Made by a program: the position numbers and the translations under genes. From NCBI RefSeq assembly GCF_001298525.1, contig NZ_CP012678.1:2418001-2482000 (forward strand): 64,000 nucleotides of DNA, written 5' to 3'. The DNA is from Psychrobacter urativorans. GTDB taxonomy: Bacteria > Pseudomonadota > Gammaproteobacteria > Pseudomonadales > Moraxellaceae. The stretch's first letter is position 1. Every line of letters begins with the position of its first letter. Below are positions 8,397 through 16,664 of this stretch, in pieces. The notes beneath the pieces were generated by a model that was not told the DNA's origin, ran no database searches, and worked only from the letters and a program-made list of their open reading frames with translations.

Positions 8397-9221
8397 ATGG
8401 ACTGGCTAAAAAGTATCTTACAGAGCTTACCACTTGAAAAAATCAGTGACATTCTTGGCGAGATTGTTATTTGGTGGAGTCAGCTGGTAAAAGGTGTTCC
8501 ACCCGCCGATTTACCAATGTATGCCTATATTGGCGGTTCGATTGTCGTATTGGCGCTGTGGATATTGGTGGCGCGCATGTTACCGAAACCATTAGGTGGC
8601 ATAAGTTGGATGGTGTTATTTGCTGTTTTATTAGCCCCTGGCACCGCCCTTGGTGATCCAAGTCTGCTTGCGCCTGCAAGTATCAGCGTCGTCTATGCGG
8701 TTATGATGAAAGACACCACGGCTGCTGCCAGTAACGCGCTACCAGTATTGATTGTACTGGTCGTAGGCTTATTTATTGGCTTCGTTTGGCAACTGATTCG
8801 TGGTGCATTCGAGTCGAGCTTGGATAAAGCCCGGCTGCACACGGCTGAAGATGCTGAAGCCAATATGCAGTTGGCAAGCGGTAACTATTTGGCAAGTGGT
8901 AATTATGCAGATAGTAACTATGCAGGTAGTAACTATATTGCTGAAAGTGCCCCTTTAAAAGAGCCGCTTGATGCGCCTTTAATCGTCTCTGTGCCTAAGG
9001 CTGATGAAGTGGTTAATGCTGAAGTGAGTGGTTCTAAAGTGATTACTACTGAAGTAATTAATACTGAGGTTATCAATACAGATACAGATATCAACCTTAA
9101 AAAAGCCCCTGAATTAAAGAGAAAAAAAGTCGAAGGATTTTATAGTAAAAAGGCTGACGAAGAGACTATTGCCGAACAGCCTGCTATAAAGAGTGATGAC
9201 GACAATAAAAATGATAAGTAA
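8397..9221 (+). CDS. Unknown membrane protein with repetitive C-terminal tail
   Basis: A 274-residue protein that I cannot assign to a family. Three hydrophobic stretches (about residues 42-61, 70-105 and 114-132) suggest an integral membrane N-half. The C-half is soluble, hydrophilic and repetitive: ASGNY/DSNY/GSNY units at about 158-178, then EVINTEVINT, ending in a Lys/Asp-rich tail. The short repeats are also visible in the DNA (8872-8938). A terminator follows directly, so it seems to be monocistronic. No Shine-Dalgarno site is obvious. Composition suggests a lineage-specific protein. Confidence 0.7.
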   Translation: MDWLKSILQSLPLEKISDILGEIVIWWSQLVKGVPPADLPMYAYIGGSIVVLALWILVARMLPKPLGGISWMVLFAVLLAPGTALGDPSLLAPASISVVYAVMMKDTTAAASNALPVLIVLVVGLFIGFVWQLIRGAFESSLDKARLHTAEDAEANMQLASGNYLASGNYADSNYAGSNYIAESAPLKEPLDAPLIVSVPKADEVVNAEVSGSKVITTEVINTEVINTDTDINLKKAPELKRKKVEGFYSKKADEETIAEQPAIKSDDDNKNDK

Positions 9222-9257
9222 TTATTATTCTTATTTCTGAATTGCTTATTTAAATAC

Positions 9258-9287
9258 AAAAAAAGACACCGATGCGTGTCTTTTTTA
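9258..9287 (+). terminator. Rho-independent terminator
   Basis: The stem AAAAAGACAC/GTGTCTTTTT has a 6-base loop and ends in a run of six T residues. It follows the unknown membrane protein gene by about 40 bases. Confidence 0.85.
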
Positions 9288-9559
9288 TGGTTGTTGATAA
9301 GGTTGTCGTCTTAAGACAACTCTATAAATGCTAAAAACGGTCTATTCTAATAAATCGCTTATCGATTGCGTTTGACTCAGCTCATCATCGTACTTATCCA
9401 TCGACTTTATCTTTGTTTATTGCTAAAGTGTTTTGCTTATTGTAAAAGAAAATTCTATTTATTAAGTTATAAAGCTGCGATAGAACATTCGTCTATCTTC
9501 TTCAACTTGCTTTAAATTTGTCCTACTTTTTTTGGTTATTATTTTCATTAGAGACTTTT
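9288..9559 (+). other. Intergenic region upstream of the transglycosylase gene
   Basis: No gene is seen. The stretch is A/T-rich and presumably holds the promoter of the lytic transglycosylase, but I find no convincing -35/-10 pair. Confidence 0.3.
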
Positions 9560-10864
9560 ATGATGTTAAAAAAGCACTATATTGCGCTATTCCCTGTGTT
9601 GTTCTTAGCCAGTTGCGTCAGTCAGCCGCAGCAGAAACCAGTGCGCCAAGGCAACGTTCAAGTCACTGAAACGCAAACGATTATTAAGCCTAAACCTGTC
9701 ATTGTACAGCCGAATAAGGTGGTTAAGCCGACACCGGCACCGCAAGCAAGTTATAGCAGTTTTGCAGACTGGAAGTCAGACTTCTCAACACGGGCGATTG
9801 CCTCGGGCTACAATAGCTCGGACGTGCAGCGTTTGCTTGCGTCCGCTAACTTGAACCAACAAGTTATCTCATTAGATTCAGGTCAGCCTGAGTTTTCTAA
9901 GATGCCTTGGGAGTATGCGGATTCTGCGGTATCAGATGCTCGTGTCAATACCGGACGCAGCAAATTTGCCGAACAGCGCAGCTATTTATCAAGCTTAGAG
10001 TCGCGATATGGTGTCAGTGCAGAGATCGTGACGGCAATTTGGGGTATGGAATCGGCATATGGCGTGGTAACCGGTACTAGCCATCTGCCAAGTGCATTGG
10101 CAAGTCTTGCCTATGATGGTCGTCGTCAAGCGTTTGCTGAAACTCAGCTATTGGCATTAATGACGCTCTTACAACGCGGTGATGTGTCTTGGTCACAGCT
10201 TCAGGGTTCTTGGGCAGGTGGCATGGGGCAGACGCAATTTATCCCTGATACATGGTTAAAAGAAGGGATAGATGGTGATAACAACGGATATAAAAACCCG
10301 TGGTCGACTGCTGATGCATTGGCTTCTACTGCCAGTTATTTAAGTAATGCGGGTTGGGTACGTGGTCTTGCACCGTTTTATGAAGTCAGATTGCCCGCCT
10401 CATTTGATTACGCCACATCTGGTAGCAAGCAATCGGCTGCTCGATGGGCAGCGCTTGGTGTTGATACTATCGCTGATGTCTCGCTAGATGCTAATGCGCA
10501 AATGGAGCTATGGCTACCGGCAGGTAAAGACGGTCCTGCACTATTACTCAGTAAAAACTTTGACGTCATTAAAGTATATAATAACTCATCAAGCTACGCG
10601 CTAGGCGTTAGTTTATTAGGTAAAGCCATTACTAGAGAAAATGGACTACAACAGTCATGGCCACGCTATGAGCGCCCATTATCAACGGCGCAAGTGAAAA
10701 ACTTACAACTGCGCCTAACCCAAGCAGGTTATGACACACAAGGGGCGGATGGTGTAGTGGGTACTAATACGCGTAAGGCATTCCAGCGCTGGCAAGCAGC
10801 GAATGGGCAAACGCCAGATGGTTTTATTACTCAGCGTAGCGCTGCATCACTGACGGCATGGTGA
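9560..10864 (+). CDS. Lytic murein transglycosylase B family lipoprotein
   Basis: A 434-residue periplasmic lipoprotein that should cleave peptidoglycan with formation of 1,6-anhydromuramic acid ends. The signal peptide ends in a lipobox (LFLASC, Cys19). The MltB-type catalytic domain follows, with Glu164 in WGMESAYG and the GGMGQTQFIPDTW block. A PG_binding_1 domain (LQLRLTQAGYDTQGADGVVG, KAFQRWQ) forms the C-terminus. The frame extends 14 codons upstream, but the lipoprotein signal only makes sense from the ATG pair at 9560/9563, preceded by GAGA. The mix of SltB catalytic and PG-binding domains fits the MltB/SltB3 group. A bidirectional terminator lies 105 bases downstream. Confidence 0.9.
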   Translation: MMLKKHYIALFPVLFLASCVSQPQQKPVRQGNVQVTETQTIIKPKPVIVQPNKVVKPTPAPQASYSSFADWKSDFSTRAIASGYNSSDVQRLLASANLNQQVISLDSGQPEFSKMPWEYADSAVSDARVNTGRSKFAEQRSYLSSLESRYGVSAEIVTAIWGMESAYGVVTGTSHLPSALASLAYDGRRQAFAETQLLALMTLLQRGDVSWSQLQGSWAGGMGQTQFIPDTWLKEGIDGDNNGYKNPWSTADALASTASYLSNAGWVRGLAPFYEVRLPASFDYATSGSKQSAARWAALGVDTIADVSLDANAQMELWLPAGKDGPALLLSKNFDVIKVYNNSSSYALGVSLLGKAITRENGLQQSWPRYERPLSTAQVKNLQLRLTQAGYDTQGADGVVGTNTRKAFQRWQAANGQTPDGFITQRSAASLTAW

Positions 10865-10925
10865 AGTGCTTGGACAGTGCCATTTTTTCATAGTGATTAT
10901 TGGCGACAGTCTCTGTTAAATCGGT

Positions 10926-10946
10926 AAATCGATAAATCGATAAATC
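10926..10946. repeat. Short tandem repeat (AAATCGAT-like unit)
   Basis: About two and a half copies of an 8-base AAATCGAT unit stand in a row between the transglycosylase gene and its terminator. No function is evident. Confidence 0.5.
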
Positions 10947-10969
10947 ATTAATGTAAAAGGTACGTCATT

Positions 10970-10999
10970 AAAAAAGCACCCAATCATGGGTGCTTTTTT
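10970..10999. terminator. Bidirectional Rho-independent terminator
   Basis: A 13-bp stem (AAAAAAGCACCCA with its complement) has a 4-base loop. It carries T-runs on both strands and sits between the convergent transglycosylase and lipoprotein genes, so it can serve both. Confidence 0.88.
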
Positions 11000-11059
11000 G
11001 GTGGTAAATATTGTCATGACTATTATTGATTAATAAGCGTTTTTGTTGAGCAGTGACTG

Positions 11060-11791
11060 TTAATTCACCACGCTATCAAATAACTGAAAGGGAAAAGTGA
11101 CCACATCAAAGGCGAGAGCGAACGGTAGTAACACCAGTTTTTGCGCACCACTTTTTCCATTATGTGACACGTCACTTTGCTGTGTTTGCGTGTAGAAACT
11201 GACGGTATAGGGTTTACTTAATGGACGATATTTGGACTGAATGAGGGAAAGATTATTGACCTGCGGATAAATAGCACCTTTAACGGGTATATTAAAGCAA
11301 AAGCGCTGTGCTGCAATACGCTGGTCACTCGTGGTGGTACAATCTTGCCCGCCATTTTGTAGGAAAAACTGATAATCAGCACGCTTAAATTCATCTTTTA
11401 ATTTAGCGTATGACAGCTTCATGTCACCTTGGAAGTAACCGTCATTATTTGGCACATAAAACGACATATCATTTTGAACTTGGATGTTTTTTGGCGTTAA
11501 GTTGCTTAACAGAGTGACCATCTCTGTACCGCCTTGGGTCAGAACATAGCTGTTTTTATTCCCAACGATAACCATTGTGGCGTTTGGCATATTAGGTAAC
11601 GATTGGGCAGGACGACCAAAAGCCACGATTTGATCTTCAGACAATACTTGCTTGACGTTTTTAGTGCTGGATTGGCTTGGGCTGTCCAATAATGAGCTGG
11701 TGGCACAGCCGTTGCTGGCAAGGATGGCGACTATTGATACACCAGTTATTGCAAATTTATAAATCGTAGTGTTATGAGTAAATGGAGTCAT
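11060..11791 (-). CDS. Unknown lipoprotein
   Basis: A 243-residue exported protein. A hydrophobic signal with the Cys in ILASNGCATSS (about residue 29) marks it as a likely lipoprotein. The mature part is mixed, with two further Cys (in GQDCTTT and AQRFCFN) that could pair. A C-terminal hydrophobic segment (LPFALAFDVVTFPFQL) recalls small YceK-like envelope lipoproteins, but the protein is much longer and I do not assign a family. AAGGA-like bases lie about 10-14 upstream of the ATG. It shares the bidirectional terminator at 10970. Confidence 0.75.
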   Translation of the reverse strand: MTPFTHNTTIYKFAITGVSIVAILASNGCATSSLLDSPSQSSTKNVKQVLSEDQIVAFGRPAQSLPNMPNATMVIVGNKNSYVLTQGGTEMVTLLSNLTPKNIQVQNDMSFYVPNNDGYFQGDMKLSYAKLKDEFKRADYQFFLQNGGQDCTTTSDQRIAAQRFCFNIPVKGAIYPQVNNLSLIQSKYRPLSKPYTVSFYTQTQQSDVSHNGKSGAQKLVLLPFALAFDVVTFPFQLFDSVVN

Positions 11792-11994
11792 GATAAGGCT
11801 TCCTTGTCTGTCGTATCAGGATATCGTACCTGTTTTGACCTTATGATATCTACTAAAGATTTTATTTAACAGTGTTTCAGTAGATAAAGTAATAGCAGCT
11901 ACGCCAAGCTCACTAAAATTTTGCTGACAATCCTTATTATTATTCTTATAAACATTATCCGTCTTATGAATGATTATAGAAATTGAGTAGACAC

Positions 11995-12024
11995 AAAAAA
12001 ACCTCAAGCAAACAATACTTGAGG
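11995..12024 (-). terminator. Copy of the tRNA-Asp terminator behind a decayed tRNA
   Basis: The stem CCTCAAG.../...CTTGAGG with seven T residues on the minus strand is a near duplicate of the terminator at 12662-12692. It starts about 45 bases below the tRNA-Asp remnant. It could now serve ppiC. Confidence 0.7.
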
Positions 12025-12068
12025 CTGAAACTTTACTTAAACTTAAAAAGTTAACTCAGTTTTAAATA

Positions 12069-12110
12069 TGGTGCAGCGGACGGTACTCGAACTCGCGACG
12101 TGACAAGCTA
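12069..12110 (-). pseudogene. Remnant of tRNA-Asp (3' half, decayed)
   Basis: The bases from the CCA end through the T-arm match the intact tRNA-Asp at 12737-12813 with a few substitutions. About 7 bases of the anticodon-stem side are deleted after GTCGCG-equivalent positions, and similarity ends shortly past the anticodon loop. The flanking 70 bases downstream are also duplicated. It cannot fold into a tRNA and is a relic. Confidence 0.8.
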
Positions 12111-12123
12111 GACCCACTAAAAT

Positions 12124-12402
12124 TTATGTTCTATAAAGCACTTTAACCACATGCCAGCCAAACTTAGTTTTCACTAAATGCGGGGTGAAGAGTTCGCCAC
12201 TGAAGCAGACTTTATCAAATGCAGGTACCATGTCGCCTTTTTTAAATTCACCTAAGTTGCCGCCTTTTTTACCTGATGGGCAGGTTGAGTGCTTTTTAGC
12301 GAGCACATCAAACATGGCGCCTTTCTTAAGCTTGGCAATAATGTCGTCAGCTAGTTCTTTGTCTTTTACTAAAATGTGTAATGCGCTAGCTGTACGAGCC
12401 AT
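12124..12402 (-). CDS. ppiC: Parvulin-type peptidyl-prolyl cis-trans isomerase
   Basis: A single-domain parvulin of 92 residues, close to E. coli PpiC in length and sequence style. Visible blocks are [15 protein letters not shown], the [18 protein letters not shown] catalytic-loop region, [12 protein letters not shown], and the terminal [12 protein letters not shown]. It catalyses proline isomerisation in the cytoplasm; no signal peptide is present. It lies between the tRNA-Asp remnant (22 bases from its stop codon) and the intact tRNA operon, on the same strand. The 12403-12655 stretch upstream must hold its promoter; no other gene is seen there. Confidence 0.94.
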   Translation of the reverse strand: MARTASALHILVKDKELADDIIAKLKKGAMFDVLAKKHSTCPSGKKGGNLGEFKKGDMVPAFDKVCFSGELFTPHLVKTKFGWHVVKVLYRT

Positions 12403-12661
12403 AATGTAAACCCTTCATAAAATATCGATTATCGGGGCATTATATCATTACTTAGCTTAGTTGCTCTACTTCATCAAAAGTTATTATCTAAACAGAGTCT
12501 ACAATTTAAATGGGAATCAGTACCTTTTGATTGTTCCTGCCACTACAGTCTTTGAACTACAATTTTTGATGGTATCAACGATCTCAGTGGTGGTTTGATA
12601 TTTTGCATATGAACGAGGATAAGAAAGTATCTGGGAGATACTTAAATTATTTTATAGACAC

Positions 12662-12692
12662 AAAAAAACCTCAAGTAAACGAATACTTGAGG
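12662..12692 (-). terminator. Terminator of the tRNA-Val/tRNA-Asp operon
   Basis: A 9-bp stem (12669-12677 with 12684-12692) is followed on the minus strand by seven T residues and then GTGTCT. It lies about 45 bases downstream of tRNA-Asp. Confidence 0.88.
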
Positions 12693-12736
12693 CTGAAACT
12701 TTGCTTAAACTTAAAAAGTTAACTAAGTTTTAAATA

Positions 12737-12813
12737 TGGCGCAGCGGACGGGACTCGAACCCGCGACCCCCGGCGTGACAGGCCGGTATTCTAACCAACT
12801 GAACTACCGCTGC
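12737..12813 (-). tRNA. tRNA-Asp (anticodon GUC)
   Basis: A 77-base cloverleaf with encoded CCA. The acceptor stem is GCAGCGG/CCGCUGC, the anticodon stem CCGGC/GCCGG encloses CUGUCAC with anticodon GUC, and the T-loop is GGUUCGAGUCC-like. It is the second gene of a two-tRNA operon. Confidence 0.97.
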
Positions 12814-12867
12814 TTAGGTCGTTTTTAGCGTCTTGCTCTTATCAAGGAGCCCACTTCGCTAAAAGAG

Positions 12868-12943
12868 TGGTGGGTGATGACGGGCTCGAACCGCCGACAT
12901 TCTGCGTGTAAGGCAGACGCTCTACCAACTGAGCTAATCACCC
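12868..12943 (-). tRNA. tRNA-Val (anticodon UAC)
   Basis: A 76-base cloverleaf with encoded CCA. The acceptor stem is GGGUGAU/AUCACCC and the anticodon stem UCUGC/GCAGA holds CUUACAC with anticodon UAC. It is the first gene of the operon, 54 bases upstream of tRNA-Asp. Confidence 0.97.
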
Positions 12944-13052
12944 TGAATTGCTTTATTAACTAGAGGAGTCATTCTTTAGTTAACATTCGAAATATCTTAA
13001 TAATAAATCTAACAGCGTTGGAACTCATTAAAGCCCGTTGCTGTGGGTGTGT

Positions 13053-13080
13053 ATTATATAGATTTATAATGGCGTGTCAA
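13053..13080 (-). promoter_or_regulatory. Promoter of the tRNA operon
   Basis: On the minus strand TTGACA and TATAAT, both consensus hexamers, are separated by 16 bases. They lie about 110 bases upstream of tRNA-Val, as expected for a strong stable-RNA promoter. Confidence 0.85.
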
Positions 13081-13167
13081 ATACTATTTTCACTTATTTT
13101 ATAAAATAGTTTTATTAAAGGTCAAATGATGAAGATAGAGGACGAAAGCGGGCTACATAGTTGTCTA

Positions 13168-13195
13168 TTGTATGACCGCTAAAAGCCATTATACT
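13168..13195 (+). promoter_or_regulatory. Probable promoter of the cardiolipin synthase gene
   Basis: TTGTAT and TATACT are spaced by 16 bases. Transcription would begin near 13202, which favours the ATG at 13242 as the start of the following gene. Confidence 0.5.
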
Positions 13196-13241
13196 GTTAG
13201 CATTTTTGTGCTTGTGGGTTTGTTTATTTGGTTGTGATGAT

Positions 13242-14894
13242 ATGGGTCAGATGGTTATGGAGATGAATGTAGGCACTGTCGCTGCGGAGCAATATATCGC
13301 GTCGTGGACATGGACTGATTTTGCAGGGTTGGGTCTGATACTGCATATTGTTCTAATGGTGGTGATGACTTTACGCATTGTCTCGGTACAGCGCAACATT
13401 GGTGTGGCGATTGCGTGGATAGCTATTTTGTTTACGTTGCCTATATTTGGATTACTTGCTTATATGTTGGTAGGTGAGCCGATGATTGGCAGTCGCTATC
13501 GGCAGCGCGTTGATCAGGCACGGCTTATCCTGAATGATATGGCAGAACGTGAGCGTTTGATTTTTGATCAAGGTCAAGATTTACTTTCTGAGCACTATCG
13601 CGGTGTCAGTAAAATTGGGACACGTTGGACAGGTTTTGGGGTGTTTCCAGATCATCAAATGCAGCTTTTGACCCATCCTGAGGCGATTTTTAAGCGTTTG
13701 ATTGATGATATTAATGGCGCTCAACGGTCGATTTTGATGGAATTTTATATTATTTATCCGAAAGGACAAGTGCAAGACGTTATACAAGCGTTGATTGCCG
13801 CCGCGCATCGCGGTGTGGAATGTCATATTCTCATCGATAGTGTGGGGAGTTTTAGCTTTTTTAATAGCGCTGAGCATCATCAGTTGGAAGGTGCGGGCGT
13901 ATTTGTACATCAGTCGCTGCCTGTAGGATTATTTAAGACCTTATTTAAGCGTTCTGATTTGCGCAATCATCGCAAAATTGTGGTTATTGATGAGCATGTT
14001 GGCTATATCGGTAGTTTTAACTTGGTTGATCCGAAGTTTTTTAAGCAAGATAAAGCGGTGGGTCAATGGATTGATGTGGCGATACGCAGCGTCAGTCAGA
14101 ACGAGGTGAGTATCGCAACTGCGATGGCTAAAGTGGTGGTCACTGATATTGGTGCTGAGAATAATGACAATCTAGATGCGCTGCATAAACGTGTGAACAG
14201 TTATACGCGTAAATTGTATGTGCGCCATCCAACGATTAACGATATGAATAGTCGCATAAAAGCACTTAATACTATCGTCGATTATTTTGAGCCACTCAGT
14301 ACTGGTGCGAATTCGATTGTCATTCCGCAGATGCCTGTGGTAAATGGCGTGGTGGCGCAACTGATTCCCTCAGCGCCACAAGTGACCGCGCATGTGATTT
14401 ACAATACTTTGGTCACTATTATTCACCGCGCTAATAAACGTATTCGTATTACCACGCCATACTTTGTGCCTGATGAAGCATTATCTGGTGCATTGGTGAC
14501 GGCAGCGAAGCGTGGGGTTGAGGTGACGTTGATTATTCCTGAAAAGGTGGATTCGTTTTTAGTGCAGCATGCCTCGCAAGCGTATTATCAAGAGTTGTTA
14601 GAAGCAGGGGTGACCATTGCCTTATTTCAAGGCGGTCTGCTACATGCCAAAACGGTGGTTATCGATGATGATTATTGTCTATTTGGTACGGTTAATATTG
14701 ATATGCGCAGTTTCTATTTAAATATGGAAGTGACGTTAGCGATTTATACACCAGCAATGGTCGCACAAGTGGCTGACTGTCAGGAATCCTATTTACACAG
14801 CTGTCGTTTTTTAGGATTAGAAGAATGGCAACAGCGCAGTAATTACGAGCGTTTATTTGATAATGTGGTGCGTTTATTTAGTCCTTTATTGTAG
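13242..14894 (+). CDS. cls: Cardiolipin synthase (phospholipase D superfamily)
   Basis: A 550-residue membrane enzyme that makes cardiolipin from phosphatidylglycerol. Two N-terminal transmembrane helices (about residues 20-45 and 55-77) precede two phospholipase D motifs: H243-x-K245 (NHRKIVVID, with the GSFN block) and H468-x-K470 (LHAKTVVIDDD, with GTVNID). The C-terminal segment LFSPLL is usual. A TTG-started longer frame begins at 13206, but the promoter position and the composition favour the ATG at 13242; no clear Shine-Dalgarno site is seen for either. It is transcribed away from the tRNA operon. Length and order of domains fit ClsA-type enzymes, though family copies are similar and the exact paralogue is uncertain. 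Confidence 0.92.
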   Translation: MGQMVMEMNVGTVAAEQYIASWTWTDFAGLGLILHIVLMVVMTLRIVSVQRNIGVAIAWIAILFTLPIFGLLAYMLVGEPMIGSRYRQRVDQARLILNDMAERERLIFDQGQDLLSEHYRGVSKIGTRWTGFGVFPDHQMQLLTHPEAIFKRLIDDINGAQRSILMEFYIIYPKGQVQDVIQALIAAAHRGVECHILIDSVGSFSFFNSAEHHQLEGAGVFVHQSLPVGLFKTLFKRSDLRNHRKIVVIDEHVGYIGSFNLVDPKFFKQDKAVGQWIDVAIRSVSQNEVSIATAMAKVVVTDIGAENNDNLDALHKRVNSYTRKLYVRHPTINDMNSRIKALNTIVDYFEPLSTGANSIVIPQMPVVNGVVAQLIPSAPQVTAHVIYNTLVTIIHRANKRIRITTPYFVPDEALSGALVTAAKRGVEVTLIIPEKVDSFLVQHASQAYYQELLEAGVTIALFQGGLLHAKTVVIDDDYCLFGTVNIDMRSFYLNMEVTLAIYTPAMVAQVADCQESYLHSCRFLGLEEWQQRSNYERLFDNVVRLFSPLL

Positions 14895-15010
14895 CCATTT
14901 GGATTTTAGGTTAAGGTAACTGCTTTATTTATAGTAATTATTTTTGGTAGCTTATCGACGGCGTTACTTAACGACTGCGCACTTATATTATAAAAGGATT
15001 CGCCTACTTT

Positions 15011-16615
15011 ATGACTATGATGACTGCAACGTCCTTACCTAAAACGCCACTCGATTATATGGCAGAAGGGTATTGGCAAGATTTTTTAGGGCATCGTTCG
15101 ATTGCGGGTGGTATTGCCTATGAAATGGCGCTGCGCGACTGCGAGTTAGATGAGTCGTTGAATAGTTTGCAACGGGTTGATACGCTGTTAACACAGATAC
15201 GTCGTGAGTTGATTAGGTCTCATACGTGGGATGAAAAGGCTTTATTGAGTGATGAGCGTCTCCGTAATCTGTTAGTGTTTTTAGCATTTTATGCGGGACG
15301 CGTTTTGGCACAGCAATGGCAAGATACGCCTCATTGGTATGGTCAATTTGAAATGCGGTTGCGCTATCCTGAGTTACCGTTGGGAGTAGATGATTTTTAT
15401 CAGCATATGGCAGTGTTATATAGTGACGCTTCTGCTAATGATATCAAAAGTAAAAAAGTTGCCCCACTATTTTTCGCATTAGAGCCGATAGGAATGCGCT
15501 TATTTGGTCATATTGACAGGCAGTTTTCTGCGGTAATGGGTGGGCAAGTTGCCAGTGGATTGTATCAAGCGGTCACTGAATTATTGCCGTCCTCTGGCAT
15601 GATGGCTACAAAGAATGACGTATCAAAGAAAGAAGCATCTACTCCGGTAAATACCGCGATTAATACATCGCCCGTTAAATCCACACCAATTAATACAACA
15701 TTAGTCACTGAACACTTAAATACAAACCAGACGGTCGTTAATACGGCAGAGTATATTGCTAATAAACAGGCAAAAGCCGCATCGTCATCAAAATTATCAT
15801 CAACTGCTATAACCAGCCATCAACCAACAATAGTCGAAGCCAGTAATAACGTAGCAGCTACTGCCATTACGACTGATATCGTTGATGATAATTCCTCTAG
15901 TACGGTGTTGCAAACGGCATCACCAGTGCTAATAAAAGAAGAAGTTATAAATAGTTCCCCAGCAGCAGATTTGCCTTTCCAAACACAGACAACACCATTA
16001 AAATCAGTGCCACCAACGCCAGAGGTTTTTACGCAATTGCTAACTGAGCTTAATGAGATAGAAGTTAACCAAACAGCAGGTCATAGTGATTATCAACAAG
16101 CGTGCAAAATTCTTGATCAGTTTGAACAGCATATTGCCAAGCAACATAAACCGCGCGCCCAAGTGGTGTTTTCAGTTTCCCATCAAGCCGCACGGCAGCA
16201 AGCACTTGACTTGTTAGAAACATCTGCAACGGCTGGTCATACTGCTGCGATGCTGCGCCTTGCGATGTATGAGCTGCTAGCAGAGGGGTTGACCGCGGAC
16301 ACTGAACAAGCTAAAGATATTGGCGTCGATTGGGTGAAGCAAGCGGCTAACCAAAAAGACAGTCGTGCTCAACGTCTACTCAGTAAAATGTACTATCAAG
16401 CAGTCGGTGTGCCACAAGATATGAATAATGGCAAATACTGGCTTGAGCAAGCTGCTGAAAATGGTCATATCGAGGCGACTGAGGTGATGGCACAATGGCA
16501 ACAAGCACAAAGCTTAATCATCACCCGTCAGCAAGAAGAACATAGCTTTAAGCGTTATCAGATTTTGATAGCGGCTATTGTTGTCGGCGCTTTATTATTA
16601 ATTATTTTTGTATAA
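15011..16615 (+). CDS. Sel1-repeat protein with C-terminal membrane anchor
   Basis: A 534-residue protein of unknown function. The N-domain (about 1-195) is helical and well structured but unfamiliar. A linker of about 150 residues, rich in Thr, Asn, Ser and Ala, follows. The C-part contains Sel1-like repeats (ALDLLETSATAGHTAAMLRL, DWVKQAANQKDSRAQRLLSK, KYWLEQAAENGHIEATEVMA). One hydrophobic helix at the extreme C-terminus (ILIAAIVVGALLLIIFV) would anchor it tail-first, with the bulk in the cytoplasm. AAAGGA lies about 13 bases before the ATG. It starts 116 bases behind cls and 50 bases ahead of waaA and may be co-transcribed with them. Sel1 repeats usually scaffold protein complexes. Confidence 0.75.
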   Translation: MTMMTATSLPKTPLDYMAEGYWQDFLGHRSIAGGIAYEMALRDCELDESLNSLQRVDTLLTQIRRELIRSHTWDEKALLSDERLRNLLVFLAFYAGRVLAQQWQDTPHWYGQFEMRLRYPELPLGVDDFYQHMAVLYSDASANDIKSKKVAPLFFALEPIGMRLFGHIDRQFSAVMGGQVASGLYQAVTELLPSSGMMATKNDVSKKEASTPVNTAINTSPVKSTPINTTLVTEHLNTNQTVVNTAEYIANKQAKAASSSKLSSTAITSHQPTIVEASNNVAATAITTDIVDDNSSSTVLQTASPVLIKEEVINSSPAADLPFQTQTTPLKSVPPTPEVFTQLLTELNEIEVNQTAGHSDYQQACKILDQFEQHIAKQHKPRAQVVFSVSHQAARQQALDLLETSATAGHTAAMLRLAMYELLAEGLTADTEQAKDIGVDWVKQAANQKDSRAQRLLSKMYYQAVGVPQDMNNGKYWLEQAAENGHIEATEVMAQWQQAQSLIITRQQEEHSFKRYQILIAAIVVGALLLIIFV

Positions 16616-16664
16616 ATACTATTTTTAAACGCTATTTTTTAAACGTCGTTATTAAAATTTTTTA

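Noticed and set aside
11816..12007. A 63-codon minus-strand open frame upstream of the lipoprotein gene
   Set aside because: Its 5' part runs through the duplicated tRNA terminator and its composition is not protein-like; no RBS.
12069..12813. The tRNA-Asp duplication as an integrase attachment-site pair
   Set aside because: Both copies share the downstream terminator flank as well as the tRNA 3' half, and the interval holds only ppiC. A plain duplication explains this better.
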